64,000 nt of DNA from Brevibacillus brevis (GTDB lineage Bacteria > Bacillota > Bacilli > Brevibacillales > Brevibacillaceae): the NCBI RefSeq assembly GCF_001039275.2, contig NZ_CP030117.1, positions 862,001-926,000 of the forward strand, given 5' to 3'. Below are positions 24,462-33,274 of this stretch, piece by piece (position 1 is the stretch's first letter; each line of letters begins with the position of its first letter). The position numbers and the translations under genes were made by a program. The notes below the pieces were generated by a model. The model was given only the letters and a program-made list of their open reading frames with translations. It was not told where the DNA came from and ran no database searches.

Positions 24462-25187
24462 TTAGGAACGGACAGAAATTAAATCCTTCGCCAGCGCTAC
24501 CATCTGATCATGAAGGGTAGGGTCCAGTTGAGTGCTTCCGGTGTGGTACGCGAGATGATAGAAGATTCCTTGATCATAGAACTCCATCTCATGGGCGTTT
24601 GTGACGATCAGATTTACTGCCTGATTTTTATCATCGTACTTGTAAAAGTTATACACATAAGAGCTGTTCGTCGTGATGATATGATGATAGAAAGTGATAT
24701 CGTCAGTAAGTGACTCAACGCGCATGACATTCCCAAACGAGTCCAGTCCAGAAGCAGATGGCTTCACGTGGGCCAAAGGGTTTTCATCTGTCTCTGTCAT
24801 ACGTACGATGAAGAAGTTTTCCGTTATCGGGACTTCGTTACCCTGCGCGTATGTCAGTTGTAGCTGGTGTCGTGTTACTTTTTCCGAGCCTGAGGCGAAT
24901 GAGACGAGATAGGCCCTCTCTTTTTCGACAGGAAAAGGTAGCTTCGTTTTATCCACTGGCTTGATTCGGCTTTGGAGAGACGAAGGCAATAGCGGTGTCA
25001 TTTCCTGAATACTCATCGGCCGGTAATGCTTCACGTTTTCAGGATCTTGGGTAAGTCTGTGAATTTCGCTCTGGGCAAAAACATCTCCGCTAGCTTTTAC
25101 GAGACCAGTGGAAGAGGAGCAACCGACAAGCAATAGAAACAGGCTCACTGCAAGGGAACTCACGACTTTTGGTCGGAAATTTCTCAA
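24462..25187 (-). CDS. Predicted lipoprotein of unknown family
   Basis: A 241-residue predicted lipoprotein that I cannot assign. The start is set at TTG 25187 because AGGAGG lies 6 bases upstream; it gives a clean signal peptide (MRNFRPKVVSSLAVSLFLLL) with lipobox LVGC and lipidated Cys23. The longer frame upstream overlaps the YczE-like gene and would bury the signal sequence. The mature part is mixed alpha/beta, with YLVSFASGSEKVTRHQLQL and YNFYKYDDKNQAVNLIV suggesting beta strands. It lies 13 bases downstream of the YczE-like gene and so is its operon partner. A terminator follows. Confidence 0.8.
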   Translation of the reverse strand: MRNFRPKVVSSLAVSLFLLLVGCSSSTGLVKASGDVFAQSEIHRLTQDPENVKHYRPMSIQEMTPLLPSSLQSRIKPVDKTKLPFPVEKERAYLVSFASGSEKVTRHQLQLTYAQGNEVPITENFFIVRMTETDENPLAHVKPSASGLDSFGNVMRVESLTDDITFYHHIITTNSSYVYNFYKYDDKNQAVNLIVTNAHEMEFYDQGIFYHLAYHTGSTQLDPTLHDQMVALAKDLISVRS

Positions 25188-25200
25188 GGCTTTCCTCCTC

Positions 25201-25830
25201 TTATGCCTCCGCCCCCTTCGTTTGATTGACGAGACGAAGCATCTTATTCCCGACGTTAATAGCAGCTTGAATAATGTAGCCAGTCGTAAAAGACAGCACG
25301 ACTGTTCCGTAATAAATCGGGCCATCTAACAGGAAACTTGCGCTAAGAAACATGCACGCCAGCAAAATTTCTGTCCGTCTGAATGTCCACTTTAATCTTT
25401 TCGACATAACCAGTACAAATGCCTCTTGGGGAGCTGTGCACACTTGCGTACACACATACAAACCGATACCGCTGCCGATACAAATGTTTCCGAGTGCCAT
25501 GGTCAGAAGCGGCGGCAAGGAACGGATTGCAGCCATAAGCGCATCGATGGACCCGATCAAATCGACAAAGATGGAGATCAGCAACATGACCAAAATGGCA
25601 CCGACAGTAATATAACTTCGATCCATGAAAAGGACGATGATGACAAAGGTCAGGTTAATGGCAAACATCCAGAAGCCAATCGATATCCCGAAGTTTTGAT
25701 ACAGGGCAATAAACAGAGAATCATACGGGCTAAGACCAAATGATGTAATGGTCGTCATCATGTTGATCCCGAGCGCCAAAATCAATAAGCCTACGATAAA
25801 CAAGAGGTATTCAAATTTTAAGCGAATCAC
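25201..25830 (-). CDS. YczE/YitT-like integral membrane protein
   Basis: A 209-residue protein with five or six membrane segments. It resembles the YczE/YyaS branch: GINMMTTITSFGLSPYDSL after the first helix, the short GNICIGSGIGLYV segment and APQEAFVLVMSKRL. The B. subtilis relative YczE is needed for full surfactin production by an unknown mechanism; whether this one has such a role is open. It starts an operon with a lipoprotein gene. The start is an ATG preceded by GAAAGGAGT. The 121-bp upstream region is shared with a divergent LacI-family gene, which could control it. Confidence 0.82.
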   Translation of the reverse strand: MIRLKFEYLLFIVGLLILALGINMMTTITSFGLSPYDSLFIALYQNFGISIGFWMFAINLTFVIIVLFMDRSYITVGAILVMLLISIFVDLIGSIDALMAAIRSLPPLLTMALGNICIGSGIGLYVCTQVCTAPQEAFVLVMSKRLKWTFRRTEILLACMFLSASFLLDGPIYYGTVVLSFTTGYIIQAAINVGNKMLRLVNQTKGAEA

Positions 25831-25951
25831 AAAACACGACTCCTTTCATTCTACATAAGGAGAGCATAATGTGTGGAACGCTTTTCAGAGCAAGCGGAAT
25901 GTGCTTTGATGTATGTAATAAGTACTGATCCGACTTAGAGGAGTAATCCGA

Positions 25952-26935
25952 GTGGCTAACATAAGAGAAATCGCGAAATTGGCAGGTGTATCCGTTTCAA
26001 CCGTTTCCCGTGTGCTTAACAACCATCCGTACGTGAACGAGAAAAAACGCGCGGAGATTCTCAAGATTATTGAAGAACAAAACTATGTTCAAAACAGTAA
26101 TGCGGTCCACCTCTCTACGGGAAAAACGATGGTCATTGGTGTGACATTGCCTCTCGTCAACAACCAATACTACAGCTCCATTATCGAGGGCATTGCAGCA
26201 GAAGCAGTCCAGCATCATTACAAGCTGATGGTGTGCCAAACGAATAACAACCCCGAGCAAGAACGCAGCGTGTTGCACTTGCTGAAAAATAAAAAAATCG
26301 ACGGGCTCATCATGTGCTCCAGGTCCAGCTCTTGCGAAACGCTCAATGAATACGCAGGATACGGACCTATCATCACGTGTGAAGCAAATGATACCACCTC
26401 TGTTTCGAGTGTTCATATCGACCACTATCAAACGTTTCTGATCGGGATGGAGTACCTGATGAAGAAGGGGCATCACCGGATCGGATATTGCATCGGCAGA
26501 AAAAACAGTTTTAACAGTCAGCATCGCAAACGTGCCTATTACGAAAAGCTGCGTTCGATTGACGTGACACCCTCTCCTGAATGGTCGTTTGAAGAGTGTT
26601 TAACGATCCAAGACGGCAAGGATGTCGTGGGGAAATTGCTGCAAACAGAAGAGCGGCCGACAGCAATGATCGTATCGTGCAATCATATAGCGGCAGGGAT
26701 CATCAAAGAAGCAAGCAGATTGGGGATTCGCGTACCGGAAGATTTAGCTGTAGTTGGTTGCGATGATCAGCCAATCGGAGAACTGCTAGAAATCACCACC
26801 GTATCCAGCTCCAGTACGTTAATGGGAAAATACGCATTTGAGATGCTGCATGAGCGGATTTGGACACAGCAGCAGGATGGGAAAAAGGAAGAGATGGAAC
26901 TGACGCCCGTATTGGTAGAGCGACTGACGACGTAA
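25952..26935 (+). CDS. LacI family transcriptional regulator
   Basis: A 327-residue LacI/GalR regulator. The N-terminal helix-turn-helix is complete (NIREIAKLAGVSVSTVSRVL, then the hinge NNHPYVNEKKRAEILKIIEE). The periplasmic-binding-protein-like core spans about 60-320 (VIGVTLPLVNNQYYSSIIEG, MEYLMKKGHHRIGYC, and VVGCDDQPIGELLEITTVSS). The start is GTG 25952, with GAGGAG about 8 bases upstream. No sugar transport or catabolic gene is adjacent; the closest candidate target is the divergent YczE-lipoprotein operon. Effector unknown. Confidence 0.92.
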   Translation: MANIREIAKLAGVSVSTVSRVLNNHPYVNEKKRAEILKIIEEQNYVQNSNAVHLSTGKTMVIGVTLPLVNNQYYSSIIEGIAAEAVQHHYKLMVCQTNNNPEQERSVLHLLKNKKIDGLIMCSRSSSCETLNEYAGYGPIITCEANDTTSVSSVHIDHYQTFLIGMEYLMKKGHHRIGYCIGRKNSFNSQHRKRAYYEKLRSIDVTPSPEWSFEECLTIQDGKDVVGKLLQTEERPTAMIVSCNHIAAGIIKEASRLGIRVPEDLAVVGCDDQPIGELLEITTVSSSSTLMGKYAFEMLHERIWTQQQDGKKEEMELTPVLVERLTT

Positions 26936-27109
26936 AGCTTGAAAGATAGCACAATGGATCAAAAAAATGCCAGTGATCCCCCGCTTCTCTAGACGTTTGT
27001 TCAACCGGACGCAATGAATTTTACAGTACTTTCACACGCCATCCATTCCAGCTTTATACCCGTTTGCTACAGTGTAAATGTAAGAGCGAATGTACAGGAG
27101 GCGGGTAGG

Positions 27110-27604
27110 GTGGAAGTGCAGATTGAGCGCGTCGTAAGAGATGATTTTGCGGAAATGATCACGTTGGCGGATATGACATTACCCGATCGAATGAACTTGC
27201 ATGAGCTGAAAAAGTATATGGAGCTGTTTCCTGAGCTGATTTTCAAGGCGACCTACAACGGCCAGCTCATCGGTTTTAGCTGCGCCGGCATTGATATGTA
27301 CCAGACGACTGGCTGGCTTCTGTTCAGTAATGTGAGCAAGGAGTTTCAAGGTCAAGGCATCGGCAAGCGGCTAATCGAAGCCAGACTGCAAGCCCTGCGC
27401 CAGTTTCCGACACTTCGCACCGTGCAGGTTACGGTGAGTGAAACAAACGCATCCTCTATTCGTGCGTTGTCTGCCTATGGCTTCCGCCTGGCTCATGCTG
27501 AACAGGATTACTACGGGCCGGGCAAGCATCGGAATTTGATGGAGCTGCCTATTTTGCCTATGATTCAACCAGAAAAAATAGAGTCGTCCATCGTGACTAC
27601 CTAA
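27110..27604 (+). CDS. GNAT family N-acetyltransferase
   Basis: A 164-residue acetyl-CoA-dependent acyltransferase. Motif A, which holds the CoA pyrophosphate, is VSKEFQGQGIGKRLIEARL, followed by VTVSETNASSIRALSAYGF (motif B). The start is GTG 27110, with AGGAGGCGGG just upstream; the longer frame from 27014 has no RBS and adds a non-homologous stretch. The acceptor substrate is unknown. It lies alone after the LacI-type gene and is followed by a terminator and a structured repeat. Confidence 0.86.
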   Translation: MEVQIERVVRDDFAEMITLADMTLPDRMNLHELKKYMELFPELIFKATYNGQLIGFSCAGIDMYQTTGWLLFSNVSKEFQGQGIGKRLIEARLQALRQFPTLRTVQVTVSETNASSIRALSAYGFRLAHAEQDYYGPGKHRNLMELPILPMIQPEKIESSIVTT

Positions 27605-27614
27605 ATTGAATATT

Positions 27615-27649
27615 TAAAGCGGAGGAGCTAAAGCCTACCGCTTTTTTTG
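27615..27649 (+). terminator. Terminator of the GNAT gene
   Basis: AAAGCGG and CCGCTTT arms followed by a T-run. Confidence 0.78.
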
Positions 27650-27665
27650 TTAGGTTGATATCGAT

Positions 27666-27849
27666 GCTGTAGTGGAAGGAAGAAGTGCATTTCCAGTCTA
27701 CGCTTCGGAATAAATGGTGGGAGCGCTTCAAACGTAGAAGTTTCGATGAAGGATTCCATAAGTGAAGCTTAAATTCCCCACCATTTATTCCGAAGCTGGG
27801 TAGGGCTCCAGAGGCGCTTGGACTGGAAATGCACTTCTTCCTACGTGGC
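27666..27849. repeat. Structured palindromic repeat, family 1 copy B (184 bp)
   Basis: Its outer stem, GGAAGAAGTGCATTTCCAGTC-type arms, pairs with GACTGGAAATGCACTTCTTCC at the right end. The inner perfect 19-bp stem joins 27703-27721 (CTTCGGAATAAATGGTGGG) and 27777-27795. Compared with copy A at 3605, both arms have changed together at two inner positions and one outer position. It sits between the convergent GNAT and sigma-54-activator genes. Confidence 0.85.
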
Positions 27850-27956
27850 TTTGGTCAACATCTCGAGAGTGATTCAAGAAGTGTGGCAAGTAAGCTTCTC
27901 GGCTTTAACTAACAAAATGGCTTAAAAAATGAAGATAGCACTGCTATAAAGAAGTA

Positions 27957-28025
27957 CTGCCACATGTTTGGAAGGAGACCGCCCGAACGAAGAGAGGATA
28001 TAGGCGACTGGAAAACATGTGGCAG
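27957..28025. repeat. 13-bp perfect inverted repeat, 43-base loop
   Basis: CTGCCACATGTTT at 27957-27969 and AAACATGTGGCAG at 28013-28025, just past the end of the sigma-54 activator gene. There is no T-run on either side, so it is not a typical terminator. It is distinct in sequence from the other repeat families. Confidence 0.6.
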
Positions 28026-28062
28026 GGCTTCGGGCTCCACATTTGTTGGAAGACAACAATAA

Positions 28063-30159
28063 TTACCCCTTCGTAGCAATCAGCAAAGCAGCCAACACCT
28101 GCTGCCCAAACGCAGTAATCTGCGTCCCTTGCTTCTTGACCCCGATCAAGACACATCCAGCGCGGTCCAGCACAGTCAGCTTTTGTCTGATTTGGGCTTC
28201 AGTCATGGAGGGACTCTCCATTCTCGCGAGCAGGGCACTACGTCCAATACGCTCCTGACGTTTGTAGCAATCGGACAGCACTTGCAGGATCGCTGCGTAA
28301 TCTCCCAAGGAGCCTTGCCTGGACAAATACCGGATTGTATCTTCCAACGTATCATCTCGGTGAGAGAGAAGTGGCGGAGTAGAGACATGTCCCGCAAAAA
28401 AACGCTCCGGCAAATGAGCCAACTCCACCTGATTCCCTTCTGCGATGACGACTGCATAGTGAATGAAATTTTCCAGCTCGCGAATATTGCCTGGCCAATC
28501 GTAACGGAGTAGCTGTTCCGTCACTTCCCGTGAGAAGGACAGACGCTGCTTTTTTTTCTGCAAGAAATAATCGATCAGCACCAAAATATCATCGGGACGA
28601 TCACGCAAGGGCTGGATGTGCAGTGGCAGGACGTTCAGTCTGTAGTACAAATCCTCGCGAAACGTCCCTTTTTTGACCATTTCCATCAGGTTGCAATTCG
28701 TAGCGGCGATGACGCGGACGTTGACTGGAATGACGCGATAGCCGCCTACACGCATGACCTGCTTTTCCTGGAGAACACGAAGCAGTGACGCCTGGATGCT
28801 AAGCGGGGCATCCCCAATCTCGTCCAGAAAAATAGTCCCGTTGTGAGCTAGCTCGAACAGCCCCATTTTTCCGCCTTTTCGTGCTCCGGTAAAAGAACCT
28901 TCCTCGTACCCGAACAATTCGCTTTCTACCAGGCTCTCGGTCAGCCCTGCAAAATTGACGGGGACGAACGGACCGTCACGGCGCGTCGAGTGTTGATGGA
29001 TGGCTTGGGCAAAAACCTCCTTCCCGGTTCCGTTTTCCCCTGTGATGAGAATCGTAAAGTCGCTTTCGGCCAGCTTGGTCGCGACTCGCTTGTTGGTCTG
29101 AATAGACGGGCTTTTGCCGATGATATTGTCAAACGAATACTTGGTCATCAGTCCGAGATTGGCACTCTTCGTCCGGATTTCCTGTTCGATCTGCTGCACC
29201 TTCGTCACGTCCTGAAAGGTAATGACAGCGCCAAGAAACTGGTCATCCAAGAACGTGGGGATCTTGGTCACCAAGAGATACAAATCGCGGAACTCCAATA
29301 CTTGCTTCGTTACTTCCGTGTGTGACTCTACTACCTCCAGAATAAGAAATTCGGGAATGACCTCCGCTACATTTCGCCCGATGCAAGTGGTTTCAGCCAT
29401 ATGCAAAATTTTCTCGGCTTCTTTGTTCAGCACAGTGATATTCCCTGTGGCATCTGTGCCAATGATGCCTTCATGGACGGCATTTAAAATGGAGCTCAGC
29501 TTTTCATTCAGCTTCCGTTCATTGTGTACCGAGTTGGTCAGCTTCCGCCCGATATGGACGAAATCACTGATGAAGTCAGCCGTGTACAGATTTGCCTTAT
29601 CCGGAGACAGATCAAGCAGACGCGAAATATCAAAGATCGTCGTCAAATCCAAAGGGCGGTGGCCCAACTCAATGACGTTTTCAAAATGAGCAGGAATCAG
29701 CTCTCTGAGCCCATGACAGACAGCGACATCTATTTGATCTTTTTCAGGAAGTGGAGTCTTGGTATCGGGTACGTACGGCACAAATGTCAGATGAGAGAAT
29801 CCGAGATGAAACAAGAGCTCAATTGCGCCTTCTACCATTTCGATGGAGTTGGACACGAATAGACAGCGCGTTCCTGGCGGCAAGTCCATGAGTTGATCCA
29901 ATTTGTTAATGTCAATCGTGCGCCTTGCTAGTAGCACAGGGATATCTGGCGGAGGAACTGGCTGATCGTGCAAGAGACTCGTGTCCGAAACGAGGATGAG
30001 ATCAACTTCATCGTACACACTCGGGTGAAGCTGTTCTTGCATGTGGTTTCGAATGATGTCCAAGCGGTTACCGAAAAAAGACGTGAGCGTGTTTGCAAAT
30101 AGCAGGCTGATCGTCTCCAGTCGGGTCATCAACAAGATGCATGGTTTCTGTTTGATCAT
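28063..30159 (-). CDS. Sigma-54-dependent activator (PAS + AAA+, atypical C-terminus)
   Basis: A 698-residue enhancer-binding protein. Residues 1-200 are an alpha/beta sensor region that recalls the PrpR N-terminal domain. A PAS domain follows (about 220-320, GIIGTDATGNITVLNKEAEK). The AAA+ domain (345-585) has Walker A GENGTGKE (374-381), GSFTGA at 421-426 in place of the usual GAFTGA sigma-54-contact loop, and Walker B IFLDEIGD. The C-terminal 100 residues lack a clear Fis-type helix-turn-helix and look like a winged helix (MTEAQIRQKLTVLDRAGCVL). It is divergent from an M20 amidohydrolase-YfcC operon that has a sigma-54 promoter, so it is almost surely its activator. Confidence 0.9.
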   Translation of the reverse strand: MIKQKPCILLMTRLETISLLFANTLTSFFGNRLDIIRNHMQEQLHPSVYDEVDLILVSDTSLLHDQPVPPPDIPVLLARRTIDINKLDQLMDLPPGTRCLFVSNSIEMVEGAIELLFHLGFSHLTFVPYVPDTKTPLPEKDQIDVAVCHGLRELIPAHFENVIELGHRPLDLTTIFDISRLLDLSPDKANLYTADFISDFVHIGRKLTNSVHNERKLNEKLSSILNAVHEGIIGTDATGNITVLNKEAEKILHMAETTCIGRNVAEVIPEFLILEVVESHTEVTKQVLEFRDLYLLVTKIPTFLDDQFLGAVITFQDVTKVQQIEQEIRTKSANLGLMTKYSFDNIIGKSPSIQTNKRVATKLAESDFTILITGENGTGKEVFAQAIHQHSTRRDGPFVPVNFAGLTESLVESELFGYEEGSFTGARKGGKMGLFELAHNGTIFLDEIGDAPLSIQASLLRVLQEKQVMRVGGYRVIPVNVRVIAATNCNLMEMVKKGTFREDLYYRLNVLPLHIQPLRDRPDDILVLIDYFLQKKKQRLSFSREVTEQLLRYDWPGNIRELENFIHYAVVIAEGNQVELAHLPERFFAGHVSTPPLLSHRDDTLEDTIRYLSRQGSLGDYAAILQVLSDCYKRQERIGRSALLARMESPSMTEAQIRQKLTVLDRAGCVLIGVKKQGTQITAFGQQVLAALLIATKG

Positions 30160-30301
30160 GATGCGACTCCTTTATATCTGCCGAATAGCTTTTAGATTTG
30201 GGTGGAAATATTGGATTAAATATCAACAAAAAACAACCTATATTATAACCTAAAAATCCAGAATTGTTCAGAAATGCTTAACTTTTATAACAATATAGAT
30301 T

Positions 30302-30317
30302 TGGCACAAATCTTGCT
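30302..30317 (+). promoter_or_regulatory. Sigma-54 (-24/-12) promoter
   Basis: TGGCAC AAATC TTGCT matches the consensus TGGCAC-N5-TTGCW in every defined position, about 60 bases before the amidohydrolase start. The GG and GC elements are separated by 10 bases, as required. Confidence 0.9.
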
Positions 30318-30377
30318 ATACATCCGGTAGAGCAAAAAGAGATACTAGAGAAGACATCAAGGAGGATGATGTATCGG

Positions 30378-31511
30378 ATGAATCCGTTCTTATACTTGGA
30401 CGAGCATCGCGACGAAATAGTGCGAACATACAAAGATTTGCATCAATTGGCGGAGCCGAGCTGGCACGAGGAAAAAACCGCGAGATATTTGCGAGAGCGC
30501 TTGGAGGCGGCGGGTATTGCCGTCACACGCTTCGAGGGGCACCACGGCTTTTATGCAGAGATTCCTGGAGAGAGTGCTGAAATCGTGGCTTTGCGCGCGG
30601 ATATGGATGCACTCGTGCAGGAAGTGGATGGCGTGGTGAGACCGAATCATTCATGCGGACACGATGCTCACTCGGCACTGGCTCTCTACAGCGCCCTTGC
30701 TATTCAAGCAAGCGGAGTGGTGCCGCCGAAAACGATGCGCTTTCTTTTCCAGCCTGCTGAGGAGAAGATGGGTGGAGCCTTGCAGATGATGAAGGATGGC
30801 GCCCTGGAAGGCGTGACAAAGCTGATCGGCGTTCATCTGCGCCCGGAAATGGAAGTGCCGTATGGTAGCGCTGCTCCGGCGATTTTGCATGGATCGTCTA
30901 GCTCCATCAAAGGGACGATTACAGGTTTGCAAGCTCATGGGGCACGTCCAGCGCTCGGTAAAAATGTCATCGAAGCCGCTTCGTTTTTGGTTACTGCGTT
31001 GCAAAATATTCGCTTGCAAGACGGATGCTCTTTTTCCGTGAAGATGACCCAATTGCAAGCAGGGGGAGAAACAGTGAATGTCATCCCTGATCGAGCAACC
31101 TTTAGCCTCGATGTACGTGCCCAGTCCAATGAAGGCATGGCAGAATTACGGAGAAAGACCGAGCATGCCATGAGTCAGACAGGGGCTTTGGTGGGCATGG
31201 ATGTGGAGTGGGAATGGTCGGGAGTCACACCGGCTGCGGTTGCCAATGCGAGTATGATCCAAGTAGCCAAAAAGGCAATTGGGCAAGTGCTGGGTGAGGA
31301 CAAAATTGCCGATATATGCGTGACACCAGGCGGAGAGGACTTCCATTTTTACGCGATTCACCGCCCTGAGCTGGCTACCACGATGATTGGTCTGGGATGT
31401 GGGCTCACACCTGTTCTGCATCATCCACAGATGACCTTTCAGACAGATGCCTTGATTTATGGGGCGAAAATCATGACAGCTGCGATTTATGAAGCAGCCC
31501 AACATTCTTAG
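30378..31511 (+). CDS. M20 family amidohydrolase/peptidase
   Basis: A 377-residue M20D metallohydrolase related to N-acyl-L-amino acid amidohydrolases (AmhX/HipO-like). Visible motifs: HQLAEPSWHEEKTA, ALRADMDALVQEVDG, NHSCGHDAHSALAL with metal ligands, FLFQPAEEKMGGALQMM, and a C-terminal PGGEDFHFYA. AAGGAGG lies upstream. The ATG at 30378 is preferred to those at 30366 and 30369, which are too close to the RBS. It is the first gene behind the sigma-54 promoter and is followed 30 bases later by a YfcC-type carrier. The pair probably imports and hydrolyses an acylated amino acid or dipeptide when the neighbouring activator senses it. Confidence 0.9.
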   Translation: MNPFLYLDEHRDEIVRTYKDLHQLAEPSWHEEKTARYLRERLEAAGIAVTRFEGHHGFYAEIPGESAEIVALRADMDALVQEVDGVVRPNHSCGHDAHSALALYSALAIQASGVVPPKTMRFLFQPAEEKMGGALQMMKDGALEGVTKLIGVHLRPEMEVPYGSAAPAILHGSSSSIKGTITGLQAHGARPALGKNVIEAASFLVTALQNIRLQDGCSFSVKMTQLQAGGETVNVIPDRATFSLDVRAQSNEGMAELRRKTEHAMSQTGALVGMDVEWEWSGVTPAAVANASMIQVAKKAIGQVLGEDKIADICVTPGGEDFHFYAIHRPELATTMIGLGCGLTPVLHHPQMTFQTDALIYGAKIMTAAIYEAAQHS

Positions 31512-31541
31512 AGAACCGCTACATACGCAGGGGGTTACCTT

Positions 31542-32954
31542 ATGACAGAGAGCAAGCAACTAAAAAAGAAAAGCTTATTTCGGCTAGACGCCTACGTCCT
31601 TTTGTTTTGCATCTTACTTCTATGTGCTTTGGCTACCTATGTGGTCCCGACAGGAGAATTTGACCGTGTAAAAAACGGCAATGTGACGACGGTTGTCCCG
31701 GGCAGCTATCATGCAGTGGACCCGAATCCTACGGGCTTCATCGAGTTTTTTACCGCGATCCAGACAGGGATGGTCAAAGGCGCGCCGATCATCTTCCTCG
31801 TTTTGTTCACCGGCGGTGCTTTAGCTGTTTTGGATAAGACAGGTGCACTCAACGCAGCGATTCTGACCATGGTCCGAAAATTAGGAAATAGAGAGTGGCT
31901 GCTGGTTATTTTGATCACTTCCGTCTTTTCCGTATTGGGTACGTTGGGTGTCATCGTTAACTCTGTTATTGCTTTCGTTCCGCTTGGCATCATGATTGCG
32001 AGAGCGATGAAAATGGATTCGATCTTCGGTGTGGCTCTGATTTATTTGGGTGTGTATGCCGGATTCAATACGACAATTGCTTTTCCAGGAACGCTGGGCT
32101 TGTCCCAAGAAATTGCAGAGCTGCCACTGTTTTCAGGTATCGGCTACCGCACCATCATTTATGTTACGTTCGTGATTGTAACCATTCTGTACATCGGGCG
32201 TTACGCGCGGAAGGTTCGTCAAAACAAGAGTATCTTGGGGGAGGAGCTCTTTCCTTCTGATAATGGTTCAACCACGATGGAAGTAGACACGAAAAATGTT
32301 GATTTTACAACCCGTCACAAATTGATTTTGGCGTTTACGGGGATCGTTCTGATTGGATTTATCGTCTGCACGATCTTGTTCAAATGGGACGTAAACGAGA
32401 TGTCCGGAATCTTTATTTTCATTGCGATCGGAGTAGGTTTGCTCAACAAGATGAGCGGCAACGATATCGCCAAAACATTCTTAAAGGGCTGTCAGGGACT
32501 GATTTATGGGGCTTTGATTGTCGGTATGGCACGTGCGGTCACGGTCATTTTGGAAGATGGGAAATTCCTCGATACTATCGTGTACGGGCTTGCTACCATT
32601 CTGGAGCCGCTCTCACCGATGGCAGGTGCGATTGGAATGTTCCTCGGAAGCGCCGGGCTGCACTTCTTGATTTCGTCCGGTTCAGGTGAAGCTGTTATGC
32701 TGATGCCGTTGCTGGCTCCATTGGCCGACCTGATGGGCATTACGCGCCAGGTAGCCGTAGAGGCTCTGATGCTTGGAGAAGGTGTGGTCAACTGCATTAA
32801 CCCGACCTCGGGTGTTCTGATGAGTATTTTGGCGATGAGTGGTATTTCCTACGGCAAGTGGCTGAAGTTCATGCTTCCGCTCACAGCGGTATGGACAGTT
32901 CTCTCCATCGTGTTTATCGTAATCGGGGTCTTGATTAACTGGGGCCCGTATTAA
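31542..32954 (+). CDS. YfcC family (DcuC-like) membrane carrier
   Basis: A 470-residue carrier with about 11-12 membrane helices. The opening (SLFRLDAYVLLFCILLLCAL, then TYVVPTGEFDR) and the repeated GVIVNSVIAFVPLGIMIAR and LISSGSGEAVMLMPLLAPLAD are hallmarks of the YfcC/arginine-ornithine-type branch of the C4-dicarboxylate carrier superfamily. AGGGGG lies upstream of the ATG. It is the second gene of the sigma-54 operon, so its substrate is probably that of the amidohydrolase, a peptide or an N-acyl amino acid. A terminator follows. Confidence 0.88.
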   Translation: MTESKQLKKKSLFRLDAYVLLFCILLLCALATYVVPTGEFDRVKNGNVTTVVPGSYHAVDPNPTGFIEFFTAIQTGMVKGAPIIFLVLFTGGALAVLDKTGALNAAILTMVRKLGNREWLLVILITSVFSVLGTLGVIVNSVIAFVPLGIMIARAMKMDSIFGVALIYLGVYAGFNTTIAFPGTLGLSQEIAELPLFSGIGYRTIIYVTFVIVTILYIGRYARKVRQNKSILGEELFPSDNGSTTMEVDTKNVDFTTRHKLILAFTGIVLIGFIVCTILFKWDVNEMSGIFIFIAIGVGLLNKMSGNDIAKTFLKGCQGLIYGALIVGMARAVTVILEDGKFLDTIVYGLATILEPLSPMAGAIGMFLGSAGLHFLISSGSGEAVMLMPLLAPLADLMGITRQVAVEALMLGEGVVNCINPTSGVLMSILAMSGISYGKWLKFMLPLTAVWTVLSIVFIVIGVLINWGPY

Positions 32955-32975
32955 TCCGGCATTTGATGACAAGGA

Positions 32976-33011
32976 AGGCTTCGCCAACATGACTTGGCGG
33001 AGCTTTTTTTT
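32976..33011 (+). terminator. Terminator of the sigma-54 operon
   Basis: GCTTCGCCAA and TTGGCGGAGC form a 10-bp stem followed by eight T residues. Confidence 0.9.
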
Positions 33012-33070
33012 CATGAAAATTCTTCAGACGCATAAACTTTGCAACGACACATCATTTTCGCAGGTAGAAA

Positions 33071-33274
33071 GTGGGGAAGCTCACCTGGGAGGATAATTAC
33101 GCTTCGGGTGGAAATTCTGGACTTGGCTCCTATGGCGTGCTGGCTCTTTTTAAAGCAGAAGTGATCAATGAATACATCAAGGAGCAGCAAGTGAAAAGCG
33201 TCATTGAATTTGGCTGTGGGGACGGCTCTGCCAGCTTTTTGATTCTAGAAAAAAATCCCCCAACGGCTACATAG
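33071..33274 (+). pseudogene. Truncated SAM-dependent methyltransferase
   Basis: A 67-codon frame from GTG 33071. It carries the start of a methyltransferase family: WEDNYASGGNSGLGSYG, then FKAEVINEYI and the SAM motif SVIEFGCGDGSAS. The sequence then runs into the KtrB terminator and stops. The remaining roughly 130 residues of the fold are absent, and there is no similar sequence before the ktrB stop. It is best read as a gene whose 3' part was deleted when this end was joined to the ktrB locus. Confidence 0.78.

Noticed and set aside
28129..29862. Plus-strand frames over the sigma-54 activator
   Set aside because: Shadows; all activator motifs are on the minus strand.
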